Source: Datnioides undecimradiatus (Eukaryota > Chordata > Actinopteri > Lobotiformes > Datnioididae). Taken from it: DNA of 64,000 nt. This document shows positions 1 through 15,317 of the stretch, one piece after another. The stretch covers positions 11,669,861 to 11,733,860 of the forward strand of contig WARS01000015.1 in assembly GCA_008933995.1 (NCBI GenBank), given 5' to 3'. Made by a program: the position numbers and the translations under genes. A model generated the notes under the pieces. That model ran no database searches. It was not told where the DNA came from and saw only the letters and a program-made list of their open reading frames with translations. The number at the start of each line of letters is the position of its first letter. Within the stretch, counting starts at the first letter, position 1.

Positions 1-304
1 TAGGGACCCCTGCAAGGTAGAGTGCCCACACCTAAAGCTATTTACCCCACTGCATTACATTAGTATTGTAAATACAGACTTATGCAAAATAAAAAAATAA
101 CTTAAGTCCTGTCAATGTAACACTTGATATTGTAAGAAATGTTTAAAAATGGTAACAATTAAAAATGTTTGGGTGAAATTAGTCGTTGTTTTTTTTTTGT
201 ACTAGACTATGACCTGTTAGATATATTAAACATAAAGTCACAAATTGCTGTATTAAACTGACACAGTAAAAACAAAACAAAACAAAACAAAACCATAAAC
301 TCAC

Positions 305-1625
305 CCTGCACAGTTAATTTAGCTGGCTTGCTCCATTTGCTGATGTTCAGTAAAGGATTGTGTGTGACACAAATGTACATCCCATCATCTTCTAATGTTA
401 CATTAGAAAGATGCAGAGTGCCTGAGGTCTTCCTCTGGTTACCACCTCCATACTCACCCTGAACAAGAAAGCACACAGCATAAAACATCTGGATGAGTTT
501 GTTAATTGTACAATGTGAAATTAGAATTTGAACCAAAAAGCTGCATTGTCAGAAATGTTGCTGTTCACTCATTTCACTCACAGTTTGAGTGGACACTTAC
601 ACTAGCAGCTCTGAGTACCATCCCCTTTAAGAATAAGCTATTAAATGGATCAGTCTGAAGCTGTGTCAGCGCTCACCTGGATCTGTCTTCCTCTCGTGAC
701 CGGTGTTACGTCTTTGAGCCAGGTGATGTGTGCAGGAGGTGAACTTTCCCCTGACACACACTGGAGGAAAACTGCCTCTCCTTCTCTGACTGTCTGATCT
801 TGGGGACTGAAGAAAACATCCTCCAAACCTGCAACAGACAGCATGAATAAAAAATGGACAATCAGATGATAGAAAATATTTTGTCATCACCAGTGGTGTA
901 TATATTTATCTGCTGTCGTGGTTTTGATTTAACATACACAACATATGATCGACTTATTGAAAATTATATATAGTTAAAGATTAAAAACCCCATAGACCCT
1001 CACAGGTGTTGCATATATGTTGCACATCAGACCTGCTTGGGTTGAAGATGTGTCAAAATATGCTGGAAATTATATACTGTCCTCATAAGAATGATAAAGC
1101 TTGTAAACTGACCTGCAACAAAACTAACAGGAGAGCAACTGAAGTCCTAAAAATATATTAATATCTTATGTTCACAAGTGTACAAATTATAATCTTATCA
1201 GTATATAAGAATGTATCATCTTTCAGGACTTAGAAAGCTCAATAATTTAACACTCTGACAAAGGCCATTTTGTATAACGAGATGATACTTTAACTAAATG
1301 TTACTATATGTGTACTTATATTTAAGTAGGATGATCACTTTTAATTAAGCAAAGGACCAACTGTCATTACTACTTCATAATTATTTCATTGTAATATCTA
1401 CAGGATCCACATTATGTCAGAAGTCGACTTTGGCTACCAACTAACAACAACTTATCAAGCGCCATAAACCATTCATGGTGGTGAGGGACAACAAACATCT
1501 TAAGGTTAAGTCAACTATAAGAGAGACTCACCCAGTTGGGATGAGACTGCCAAGCTGCACAGGATGAGTAAGCAGAGGTGGGGAATCATCTGTGAGAGTG
1601 TCCAGATGGAGACACAGACATGCAT
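305..1625 (-). CDS. Immunoglobulin-superfamily protein, 5' part only (exons 1-3; continues past left edge)
   Basis: Three minus-strand exons join in phase. 1532-1625 (or from the inner ATG at 1589) encodes a signal peptide with core IPHLCLLILCSLAVSS and ends at a GGTGAGT donor. 677-828 and 305-458 together encode one Ig domain: first cysteine in FLQC, tryptophan in ITWLKD, and the D-x-G-x-Y-x-C signature EDDGMYIC. The domain is split by a phase-0 intron between its halves. Exon 3 ends at another GTGAGT donor in phase 1, so more exons must lie left of base 1. N-glycosylation sequons NVT and NIS are visible. The protein is therefore secreted or a type I membrane protein starting with an Ig domain. 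The family member is not recognised; the domain has a DCC/IGDCC-like or C2/I-set look, but that is only an impression. The Ig call is firm, the identity is not. Confidence 0.72.
924..992 (+). repeat. Fragment of a dispersed teleost repeat (family A)
   Basis: Inside intron 1 of the Ig gene. The stretch around ACATATGATCGACTTATT followed by AGTTAAAGATTAAA resembles the middle of the dispersed repeat also seen at 30483, 48693 and 55525. The match is to a consensus recalled from other percomorph sequences, not searched. Confidence 0.4.
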
Positions 1626-4127
1626 CCTACTGCAGAGCTCCCTGGGAGGCATGAGAAAACCACCATACAGCTTCATCCATGGTGTCAGCTGTTGAAGTGT
1701 GTAAACATAATATACAGAAATATGAGTCCGTTTAGACTGATTTATCACACACTAAAAGCTATTTTTAAAAAGTGACCCAATGTGGGTCAGTATAGTCCTG
1801 GATCACACTGGGTTAACTGTACTAAATGACAGGAGGTCATTCTGACCCAGAGTTAGTATTATTCTCTTATAATACTGTTGGGTTACTTACCCTAATTAAA
1901 TGTATGGGAGATATTGATTATTTAGGTTATTTAAACTCAGTTTTAGAAACAATAAGCTCAAGTTTTACAGTCACTTCAAATTCTTTGATTGTTATACAGT
2001 ACAATATGTTTGTGACATTTAAATACTAACATATAGATCATTTGCAGTATACATATGTAAATAGTAATCAGTAAAAATGGTGTGTTTTAAAGATATTCCC
2101 AGGTGGCATGATGTAGCTTTGTCTTTCATTTGCTTCGCAAACACTCACTGCACATTCACAACATCGTATACAGCAGCTGTCATTTCAACACAAAAATTGG
2201 CACTGAACCTGTCGTTTGCAATGATTCACTTTTGATCAGTTTCTAGCATCAAAATGTATTCAGCAGATGAATTGAACATTTCTCTCTCTGTCTCTCTCTC
2301 TGTCATTCTGCATTGCTCTTAATGCCCTCCCCTCCCTCTTCCCTTTGCTTCATTCCTATTTTGGTTGAGTCTGTGGCACCGCAGCAAGCTCAGCTTTGTC
2401 CTCTTTAGTCCATTGAATGGGCCCAGCCACTTTATAGAGCTTGCACCGTGGCCCTCCACTCAATGAAAGTGACATGAAAAGAGGCTGCGGAGCTTTGTAC
2501 TATGAAGATCAGTTATTGGTCCTCTGCAAGGAAAGCTAACCGTCTGATCACATAGGCTTTCATGATTCTCAATATGGCCATGTAAGGGCTGATCCTTTAT
2601 TGTCCGACAAATGTGTCACAAATTTTCACTTATGCTGAATTTGCACAAGTACATATTAGGGGATATTGAATGGAAACATGTCACAGACATAGTTTTGATC
2701 TCAAGAGGCTCATGTATGATTAAAGGTAGAAACTGCATGTGTAATGATGAAGGCTAAAGGCTTGCGTGTGCTTTGCGAGAATATTTGTGTTCAATGAGAG
2801 AAGCATATTTTGGCATGTTTGCAGTTTAGCATGTTTTAGATGTTTTTATAAAGAGACTGTACATTAGCCAGATTTTCCTTCAATTGTTGTGCAGATGTTT
2901 GACAAATTTTGAGACATATCAGGAAAAATTAAAAAATGCCAACGTGACGTCCGTCTTCTACATATTAGGAATTCATTGAGATAATAAGTTAGTGGTGCTA
3001 ATTCTCCAGTCCATTGCCAATAAATCAGGCAATTAATCAGTTTTGAGACTATAAGGATTTCATTTTATAATTGTAAAATTTAGATAAAATAAAAATAATA
3101 AAGAAATGAGCAAATCAATGTTGTTCTTTGGAGAATGTGATTATTGAACATTAAAACACTATAACATTGAAACACATTACCTCATTTCCATAGTATAATT
3201 GCAAAAGGAGTTTGTCTTCTATTACAGGAATACATTCATAAATAATTTGATTTATTTGGTACTATTATAAACCTCATGCAGTAAAAAAAAAACAAACAAA
3301 AAAAAACACATATGAAGTATATTGAAAATATGTCATTTTTGATCCTTTCATGTTAATTATGAGTGATGTTGCAGTCTCCTTATAAACCCACATAGATATG
3401 TTTTGTCATCCACTATTTTCTTTGCCATAGTTCTTTCTGTGTAGATATGTGCTGCCTGTTGAGATGTGCTGGTTCAGCAGGGCTTGTGGCTGGTGATACT
3501 CACATAATGCTGAGAGCATGTGGGTGTCTATTTGTTTGACTCATGAGGCTCAGATCATTTACACTGTTTAGCATGTCATTACAGTGTTTTTAGCCCACAC
3601 ACTGACTTCCCTCTCTTTTAGTACAGATTGTCAAAAAATATGATATGCATTTTAGATTTTCTTTATCTCTGATTTTTTTAATAAAACAATTAGTGGACAT
3701 GCTCCACTAAGGAAACAATTTAGCATGTGTTGGTCTTTAGCCTTCCTAATCGTTTTTACTAACAGACACTTAAATGAAATACAAAGTCAGAGAACAGAGG
3801 TTTCTGTTAAGTACATGTTACATTTTTGTATGGTGCCCTTTTCTTGTGAAACTAAATACAGGACAACATGGACGCTAATTTCAAAAGATGTTCATCATGC
3901 AGCACATTTTTATCCATTGCAGGGCCATTAAAAGACTATTTAGAGTATTGATACTTACTCTGCAAGTGTCCAAGGATTGTTTCTGTCTTGGTTTGCAATC
4001 AGCCCATTCGTCCTCTGTGTAGCCTGTGCAGAACCTCTGTTCTCCTGATGCTTTTGCCGAGTTTCCAGCTGAGAGAGAACAACGAGCAACAGCCGCACGC
4101 ATGTGCTAGACATCCTCCACTCCTCTT

Positions 4128-4153
4128 CACACACACACACACACACACACACA
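4128..4153. repeat. (CA)n microsatellite
   Basis: About 13 uninterrupted CA dinucleotides. Read on the minus strand it produces spurious Val-Cys-rich frames. Confidence 0.95.
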
Positions 4154-4714
4154 AACATAGAGCATTCTCATTCAGAGCCAACAGCTGTAATGAAGCCCCC
4201 AACCCTTATTTGTGTAACCATTATTTAGACAGTAAACAGATGCAAAAATGATAACACACTGCACTCACATCACAAAACAATCAATTAAAACGTGAAGCTA
4301 AGTATCCATTGAAACACTGTCCAGAAGAAAATGTGAAGATTTCCAAGGATATTATTGGTTGTTAAATTGTAAAATTTCTGACCTAATTGTCCTTTAACCA
4401 CGAATCTATGTCCAACACTGCCAGCACAATATTGCTTAAGCTAACATCACAACTGTGAATGATGGACTTTAACAGATGTGTCAGCTTAATGAGGAAGCGG
4501 TGGTCAAATATAGGTTAATGGGGATGATAATGACTACCACAACAGCACTCAGTCAATCTATGTGGCGCATTAGAGAAACAGTACTGCCGAGACATCATTT
4601 ACTGTTTTTTATAATTAAACACCTGATCACACTAACACTACCCCATCCCAGTCTCAGTGCTTCTTTGTCTTTTGTGTTGATTAACAAATGTTAGCATGCA
4701 AATACACTCAAATA

Positions 4715-4825
4715 AGACAGTAGTGAGCATGATAAATATTACTCCTGGTAAAAATCAGCATTCATTGTGAGCACTAGATTCTCAGAGCTGTTAGCATGGC
4801 TGTAGACTCTTATTTTGACCATAAA
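4715..4825 (+). repeat. Dispersed repeat fragment, GTTAGCATG family (family B)
   Basis: The segment ending in GTTAGCATGGCTGTAGACTC resembles the 3' end of a dispersed repeat with related copies at 22970, 25850, 26150 and 28640. The family was recalled from other percomorph sequences and from motifs shared within this window. Confidence 0.5.
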
Positions 4826-6050
4826 GTGACCTTTTTATGTTAAAAGTGGGGAAGAACATGTAAAAACAGATCCTGCATGCAGTGGCTTCTCTTTCACTTA
4901 TTCACATGCATGGCTGCAGCTAACATACTGTAGTCTCGCCACATGTCTACTAGGGCCAGATGAAGTCCTTGCAAATGTAAATTGAGCATCCATTCAGCAT
5001 AATCAAATGGAAATGAAAGTACAAATGCACCGATTTATAATCTATGCAGGAGGGGTCATTTTAATTAAACAGACAAAGACTGATTTAGCAGGCAAACTGT
5101 AACATTGTTGGATTCAGGACAACATCAAACACATAAATCCACCAAAGGAGGTGACACGTCCCAGTTGTGCTAAATCTTCTGTTTAAAAGCATGGTTTAAT
5201 ATAGATATTAAAACTGGTATATTTGGGGTAAAGACTCGCTGACTTTTGGTGCTAATTTTTGAGATGTATTGATTATTGTATATATGTATTGTTTTTCCAG
5301 TGGAATGAGGCCCCTCAGATATCCTCAGCTTTGTCTTGCACTTTGTCTTTTTTCTTCCTATTTTCTTTAGCTTCCTATGTAACAAGTAGCATGAAGGTGA
5401 TTAAAACTTTTTAATTTATAGATTTTTATCTCTTATAATAATGTTTATTTTTTTTAAATTCATCAATAAAAAGCAGCATTTGGGCATTGCATCTTGTTAA
5501 TGTTAAAGGTGTTTTTTAATTCCAAACTTAACAGTGATGACACTTATGGAAACACTCATGGAAATCATCATTAATATAATTTAAATAAATCTTAATATCA
5601 TTATAAAATACAGGAATTACATTACATAAAAATACACAGTCACACAAAAACACACTCTGACTACCCAAACATTTCATTCTATGGCTACCACTGAGGACAT
5701 ACTATTTAATACAGTAGTTTCACAAATGCTCAGTACCCATGTTTGCAGTTATCATTATTAGAATTTTAACACATACAGCGCTGAAAATCAAACCAATCAG
5801 AAGGAAAAGCATAGAGTCAAAGAGATTCCCTGTGTTACACACATATACATAGCAATTTAGATCATAATATAGGAGAGACCTTTTACAGAAAACATCATTA
5901 AATACATTTTTTTTTAAAAATATTCTTAAGATTTATCAGAGATCTACATCAGAGCACCGATGACATCAGTAGCTTTCCTAATCCTGTGATCATTGGGACT
6001 CTTCAACTTTATAATAATGAGCTGAAGGATCTTGGCATTTTGGAGTTGAG

Positions 6051-6846
6051 TCACAACACTAGCAAGAGAGTCATAGAGATGATGGAGGAGAGGAGGACAA
6101 AGCCCGGAGTGATAAAGGTGGACTGGGCAGCACTGTGCAGCTCATTTAAACAGAAGGCCTGCTCCAACATTTGATGAGTCTCAGTGCTAATACCTGAAAA
6201 TAAAAAAACACAAGATGAACATTTATTTATCAAAACACGAATGGTTTCACAATGTCAGACTTCACTAGGAGGCCTTACCGTGTTGGGACCATTCCTTCCA
6301 GGCATGCAGAAATTCAGTGTCATGTCCCCCCCCAGAAACTGTTAAGTGAGAAAAACGAATATCTATTCGGAACCAATGTCCTGAAACATACGGATTTATA
6401 ATCCAGTAATGAGACAACTCTGCTCTTACCTTTGGAGTACTCTGTCAGCAGATGTTTTAAATCTCTGAGAGCCCGGGTGAGGTTCTCCAGCCGGTGCTGC
6501 AGGTGGAGGTTTTCCTCTTTCAGGGTGTGGATGGTGTCCTGGAGCTCATAGGCTGAGCTGTTGTGTGAGAGCAGAAAAATCAACCACAAATTGGCAAATT
6601 GCAAGATGGAGAGCATTTTACTAGTAAAATGGAAGTACAAGTGGACGTCTCTCAGTCAAATCTGCAGCTGGTAACAGTCCTGTTGAATCTTTTTGCTGCT
6701 CCAGAATGTTTTGAACTCAGGTGGAAGAGGCAATGTTATTCAAGAGCCAGCCTATTTCTGTGTCAAATTGATTCACTGATAGGCAGCTAAATGCTCTTCA
6801 CCTGACCACTCTAAAGGATCAATTGTTCTGTTTTGTACCCCATAGT
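6051..6846 (-). CDS. Unrecognised small coiled-coil protein with hydrophobic C-terminal tail (3' exons; 5' end uncertain)
   Basis: Four minus-strand exons fit together in phase: 6802-6846, 6430-6552, 6279-6338 and 6051-6193, with stop TGA at 6051-6053. Every join is phase 1 and has good AG/GT signals. The second exon encodes a leucine-rich heptad stretch (LKEENLHLQHRLENL) predicted as coiled coil, containing an NLT sequon. The last exon ends in about 19 hydrophobic residues (FVLLSSIISMTLLLVL) with no charged residue after them, like a tail anchor or a GPI signal. There is one cysteine in the last exon. Alternatively translation could start at an ATG at 6616-6614 that reads straight into exon 2, giving 129 aa with an N-terminal hydrophobic segment (LQFANLWLIFLL). 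No upstream exon was found between 6847 and pmpca. Human pmpca has ENTR1 in this position, but the sequence does not resemble ENTR1 as I recall it. Function unknown. Confidence 0.5.
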
Positions 6847-7620
6847 CTGAATTGGAGAGAAACAGATAGAGTTGTTTTGGAGTTAATAAGTTTTGATCTT
6901 GGCAAGCAGCTTTTACTGAGCAGACACTCATGAACCAATGGTATAGGACACAAAGCAAGATGAAAACATGTGGTTGGCATATATAGTTTAATATACAAGT
7001 AAGGAAAACAACAAAAAACATCAAAGTTACTGTTTCTAGATCATTTTTATTGCAGCTCCAGAGTTGGTGTTTGTGGAAGTAGCCTGGATGGCTCGATGGT
7101 AGGCACTGATGTTGGGATACCTGCTTTGAAACACTGTGCTGGTTGATCAACCTCTGCCAGTCAATTACAATCCAAGTTGCTTTTGCAGATAATTTTTTAA
7201 ACATAAATGTATTATTTTATAATCATGTAATTTTTTGTTATAACAAACCCAAGAGTCTATCCGCAATCTTAAAACGTTTCCACTCTTTAATTATTATGTG
7301 TTAGTTGTATTTTTTGCTTTTCTTCATTGTGGCATGACACCACCATACCACACCTTGAGAGTTTACATTCATGTCTAATGCAAAATAGGTAGAAAACAGA
7401 TACAACATGGTGTGACATTTATGTGACTAATTGTAATTAACATTAATTATTAATTATCCCCCTCTTCTTCGTATACCAAAATTATATGCCATAGAATTTT
7501 AACAATCCTCAATTTAAAAATAGCAGAATAATATAAAATATAATTAACAATTACATTGGAAAATACACCTGCAATGCTTTTCAGGGTAATAACACGCCCA
7601 GAAAAAGTTATTTTATAATA
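6847..7620. other. Spacer between the small gene and pmpca
   Basis: About 770 bases, AT-rich. A minus-strand open frame of 143 codons (6773-7204) overlaps the first exon of the small gene but resembles no family I know, so it is not called. Missing 5' exons of the small gene could lie here; none stands out. Confidence 0.5.
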
Positions 7621-7639
7621 ACAAGCGCGGAGGCGTGTT

Positions 7640-7707
7640 CGCGGCGGAAGCGCTTCAGGAAACTTTCATCATCATCCGGGTCGACTGCTGGTCACGGAAG
7701 ATCCAAG

Positions 7708-7713
<6 letters not shown>
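7640..7713 (+). promoter_or_regulatory. pmpca core promoter: two ETS-type sites and a YY1-type site at the start codon
   Basis: A CpG-containing patch in AT-rich surroundings. It carries CGGAAG at 7645-7650 and 7695-7700 (ETS/GABP-type) and CAAGATGGCG at 7704-7713, the YY1-type element that often spans the ATG of housekeeping genes. There is no TATA box. GABP and YY1 sites are typical of nuclear genes for mitochondrial proteins. The motifs are seen directly; factor binding is inferred. Confidence 0.55.
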
Positions 7714-11755
<4,042 letters not shown>

Positions 11756-11801
11756 ACCTCCAAGGCCATCGAGCCAGTCGCCACTGGCAAATGTCACTGT
11801 A

Positions 11802-11807
11802 AATAAA
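11802..11807 (+). terminator. Proximal poly(A) signal of pmpca
   Basis: AATAAA 47 bases after the pmpca stop codon. A second AATAAA at 12841-12846 could end a longer 3' UTR. Confidence 0.6.
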
Positions 11808-12570
11808 ATGGACTTGAAGATCATACTAGTGTTCCCTCCCACCACTGAACTTGACACAGTTCCCTTTGGGAGGGGACTAATACCCGGGCTTTCAACTGAA
11901 CCCTTGAGAGTGGGGATTTTAAAGAAAAGTTACATTTTACTCTGCAGTAAATTAGTCAACATACAGTTGGAGTATCTGTATTTATTGTTTGTGAGCAGGA
12001 AGCCATATTTCATTATTTACTGGGATGGTTTTCAGGAGTTTGGCTTTGAAGGGACAATTCACCCCTGAAGCTGAAATTAAATTTCCCATTTAAAAACTCC
12101 AATACCAACCGGTTCTGTCTGAGTTTTGAATGAATAACGTAACAATGTGAAGTCATCTTTGAAATACATCAGCATGTAGGCAGGAATCAGGGGTCGTCCC
12201 CAGGAGTTGCACATTTATTTTGTATTAAGTAATTATTTTTCTCTCAGATTTCCTGAAGTGACAGAGCTTCACTTCAAACTTCCTCCTTTTCCAGAGTAGA
12301 TGGATTAAAATCATACTATTTATACAACAGCACTTCATAGCCTCTATTCACAGGCACAGGAGGCACTATACACGGTGATGAAATCCTTAGAAATTATGGG
12401 ATAAAAGTGACAAACTCACCACTGTAGCCTGTTAATTCTCATGACTGACATCATGGTTTCTGTCAACGCTGTGTCTCAGATCTTCTGTAAAGAGACTGAC
12501 TTGTCCCTTTTTTGTATTTTTGTGGAAGTCTTGCTGTCCTTGCAAATTAAAAGAAACGATGGCTTAAATT

Positions 12571-12660
12571 AAAGGAATAGTTTGACTTTTGGAAACATAT
12601 TCTTTGCTTTGTAGCAGAATGCACTGCGCATTCAACTCTGCACCTGAAAGCAAATAAGTG
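12571..12660 (+). repeat. Start of a dispersed repeat (family C)
   Basis: The words AAAGGAATAGTTTGACTTTT and the following CATATTCTTTGCTTTG resemble the beginning of a repeat I recall as frequent in percomorph genomes. Only the first part is recognisable. Confidence 0.35.
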
Positions 12661-12922
12661 TTCTCAAAATGTTGCACTGTTACTTTAACAGACCTCTTTC
12701 TTCTGTTCAAGTGAATTTAAAAGCTTGCATTTCCTGATAAGAAATATAAAAAAACTTGTATTTGAAAGTCAGCATGCAGAGTATGTTCAACTCTGTTAAC
12801 ATCTCTGTATTAGCTGGTTCATAAATGTATTTACTTCCATAAATAAAATTCTATATTTTAATGGTTTTGTGTTGCTGTGTCATGGAAGAAGTTTATCCAA
12901 CAATTAAATGAGTTTTAAAACA

Positions 12923-12928
12923 TTTATT
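12923..12928 (-). terminator. Candidate poly(A) signal of inpp5e
   Basis: Minus-strand AATAAA about 1 kb past the inpp5e stop. It is the most plausible 3' end signal seen downstream on that strand, since no gene lies between. Confidence 0.45.
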
Positions 12929-13926
12929 ACATGACGTTAGTGAACATATAAAAAGCTGCAGATAAAGTTAAGAGGGTCTGAAGAACCCACAGGCACTTTA
13001 GAGCAGACTGCTCGTCATGCTGGAATTTGCAAGTACAGTAAATGTGGTATGTAAATACAGTACATGAACAGTTAATAGTATATATGAGGTTACACAGCAG
13101 CCAGAAGAGAGGTAAGGCATCGAGTTACAGTCTGTCACAAAGGATCACTTGGCCTAATAGGAGAAAACATGGTGACAGGCATTAACAGAATAAATAAAAT
13201 GCTCCATCTATTTTATAGCATGTGAGTTCATTCAGAAACACGTGATCTCCCTGAAATTCAACAGTAGCAAGTAATTAGCAGGAAAAACCTCCCGACTGTG
13301 GCAATCAATGTTATTTAACCCCAGGCTCTCTTCATCACTCATATCGTATCCCTCAGCTTGGTTCACATCAAAATTCAAGTTAAAATCAACTAATGGCAAA
13401 TTATGTTAAAAACTGCCTAAATGTGCGACTGAAATGCAGTAATGCTTGGTAATCTGAACACTGATGTAGCAATCAGAAAATCAAAACATGGTGTTTCCTG
13501 ATGCTTTTTAAAATGACTAAAAAGAAATTAGAGAGTGGGATCCGGTTACACAGAGGCTTTAAGGTTAGATCAGTTCACACTGTGAAGAGTAAGCCACAAC
13601 GGCAGTGCTCCCCTCTCACTCTGTCTCAGTCATGTTTGAGCAGAGGGGGGCTAAATAAATAAAAACCAGACTGCTGCTGTGTATGTCTGACCTCAAGGTC
13701 CCCGCCCTCAAGTACAGCCACCAGGACACGCATACACAGTTCCCAAAAATGCCCAACAGAGGGCAAACTCTGCTCATTCACCACAACCAGCACCTCGCCC
13801 GGTTTAGACTTCCTCTCGTTTCCTTTTGGTCCTTTTCTGCACCCCTGGTTGTTCATTCCAGTTCGTGGCACAGGTTGAATCAGTCCAGTCTAGTGTGGAG
13901 AGGGTTTCTGTTTTCATTTTAAGGAT

Positions 13927-15253
13927 TTAGGAGATGGAGCAGATGGTGCTGCTACCCTGGTTCTTCATGGCTTCTCTCCTCTTCAGCTCTCTGGTGATCC
14001 TCCTTCTGATGCCCTCCAAGTACAAACCTCGGTCAAACTGTCCTGCACCCAGGGGAATACTGAACAACACAAACAAACAAAACAAAAACAAAAAGGTCAA
14101 AATAACAACAACTAGTTAATTCGGAATTTAAATAATGGGCCTTATTTAAATAATGGGCCTTAAGAAAAGCAGATTACTGTTTTTGGCATTACGGCATTTG
14201 AAAATCAACACATTTATAGGAAATGCACATTTGTGACTTTGTGACCATGCACTCACTCACACCTAATAAGAAGTCAAACTGTTTTATTTTCAGATATAAT
14301 TACAAAAACAGTTATCAATTGGTGTACTCCTGAGCTCTACTGGTTGTTTACAGAGATCCATAAATTGTTAAATGCTTCCCTATCATGAAGACAACATATT
14401 AAAGTTTGTTGTTAAAGGACAGTACGACTCACTTGTCTCTGCCTGGCCTGAGTTTGACCTGGAAGACACCGATGACGGGCCGATGGTCTGAGGTCTTGAT
14501 GCTTGAGCAGCTGGTGTACTTGACTACTTTTATGTCATCAGTCTGCCTGTTCCTGAACAAGATCCTGTCCTGTGAACGCAAAGAAGTTCATAAGACTAAT
14601 AATAATAAGTGCACCAAACGTTTGGCTGATTTTGGTGGCTACATTCACATCTGACCATGTTGATGTTGATCTTCGTTTTCTTCTTACCGTGTATGAAGGC
14701 GTTCTCTGTTTAGATGTAGTGTCATAGATATCACAGCCAATATCAAACTTGTATGTGGGGAGGAAGTGTATTGGTGCCTCTTGGAAGCCTTTAAAGATTG
14801 AACCTGGATTGAGGAAGATACACGTTCACAAGGTGAGAGTCAATAAAACATAGCAACATTTAATAATATAATATAATAATATTATATTATAAGATAATAT
14901 AATATAAGATCTGTTAAAGGTTTTTACAGTTTATACTTCTACATGCAAGTATACCATTGTTCATTTCCTTGGAAAGCTGGTCATGTTCCAACAGAGGGCC
15001 CATATTGCCATCGACCGTGTGATTCATGATGGCCTCCACATCAACTCGGTCTTTACTCAGCCGAAAGTTAAAATCTCCAAACCAGAAGACCTGGTCAAAT
15101 CTTGTGGTGACGTCAGCTACAATTACAAATGATCGTTATTTGACTATTATTTGACTTAAGTGAATATCCTCAAGATTAGATAACAATTTTCTTGATCCCA
15201 ATGGCAGGAATGTTACATGCTTGAGAGAAAAAAAAAATAAAATAAAATAAAAA

Positions 15254-15317
<64 letters not shown>

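Larger units (their letters stand above)
1626..6050. other. Spacer upstream of the Ig gene, no gene recognised
   Basis: About 4.4 kb of AT-rich DNA. It holds a CT-rich tract near 2280-2340, a GC-richer block at 2395-2600 that could be regulatory, a CA microsatellite at 4128-4153 and a dispersed-repeat tail at 4715-4825. Open frames here are short, and several run through the CA repeat, so none is called as a gene. The right end (about 5.4-6.05 kb) is probably 3' UTR or flank of the small minus-strand gene that follows. Confidence 0.6.
11808..13926. other. Convergent 3' UTR region of pmpca (+) and inpp5e (-)
   Basis: About 2.1 kb between the two stop codons, with no coding sequence recognised. 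A plus-strand AATAAA at 12841-12846 and a minus-strand AATAAA at 12928-12923 face each other about 80 bases apart and would allow long 3' UTRs for both genes. A repeat-like segment lies at 12571-12660. Confidence 0.55.

Noticed and set aside
6051-7204. ENTR1 (the human divergent neighbour of PMPCA)
   Set aside because: Position fits, but the encoded coiled coil and hydrophobic C-terminus do not resemble ENTR1, which has no terminal membrane segment as far as I recall.
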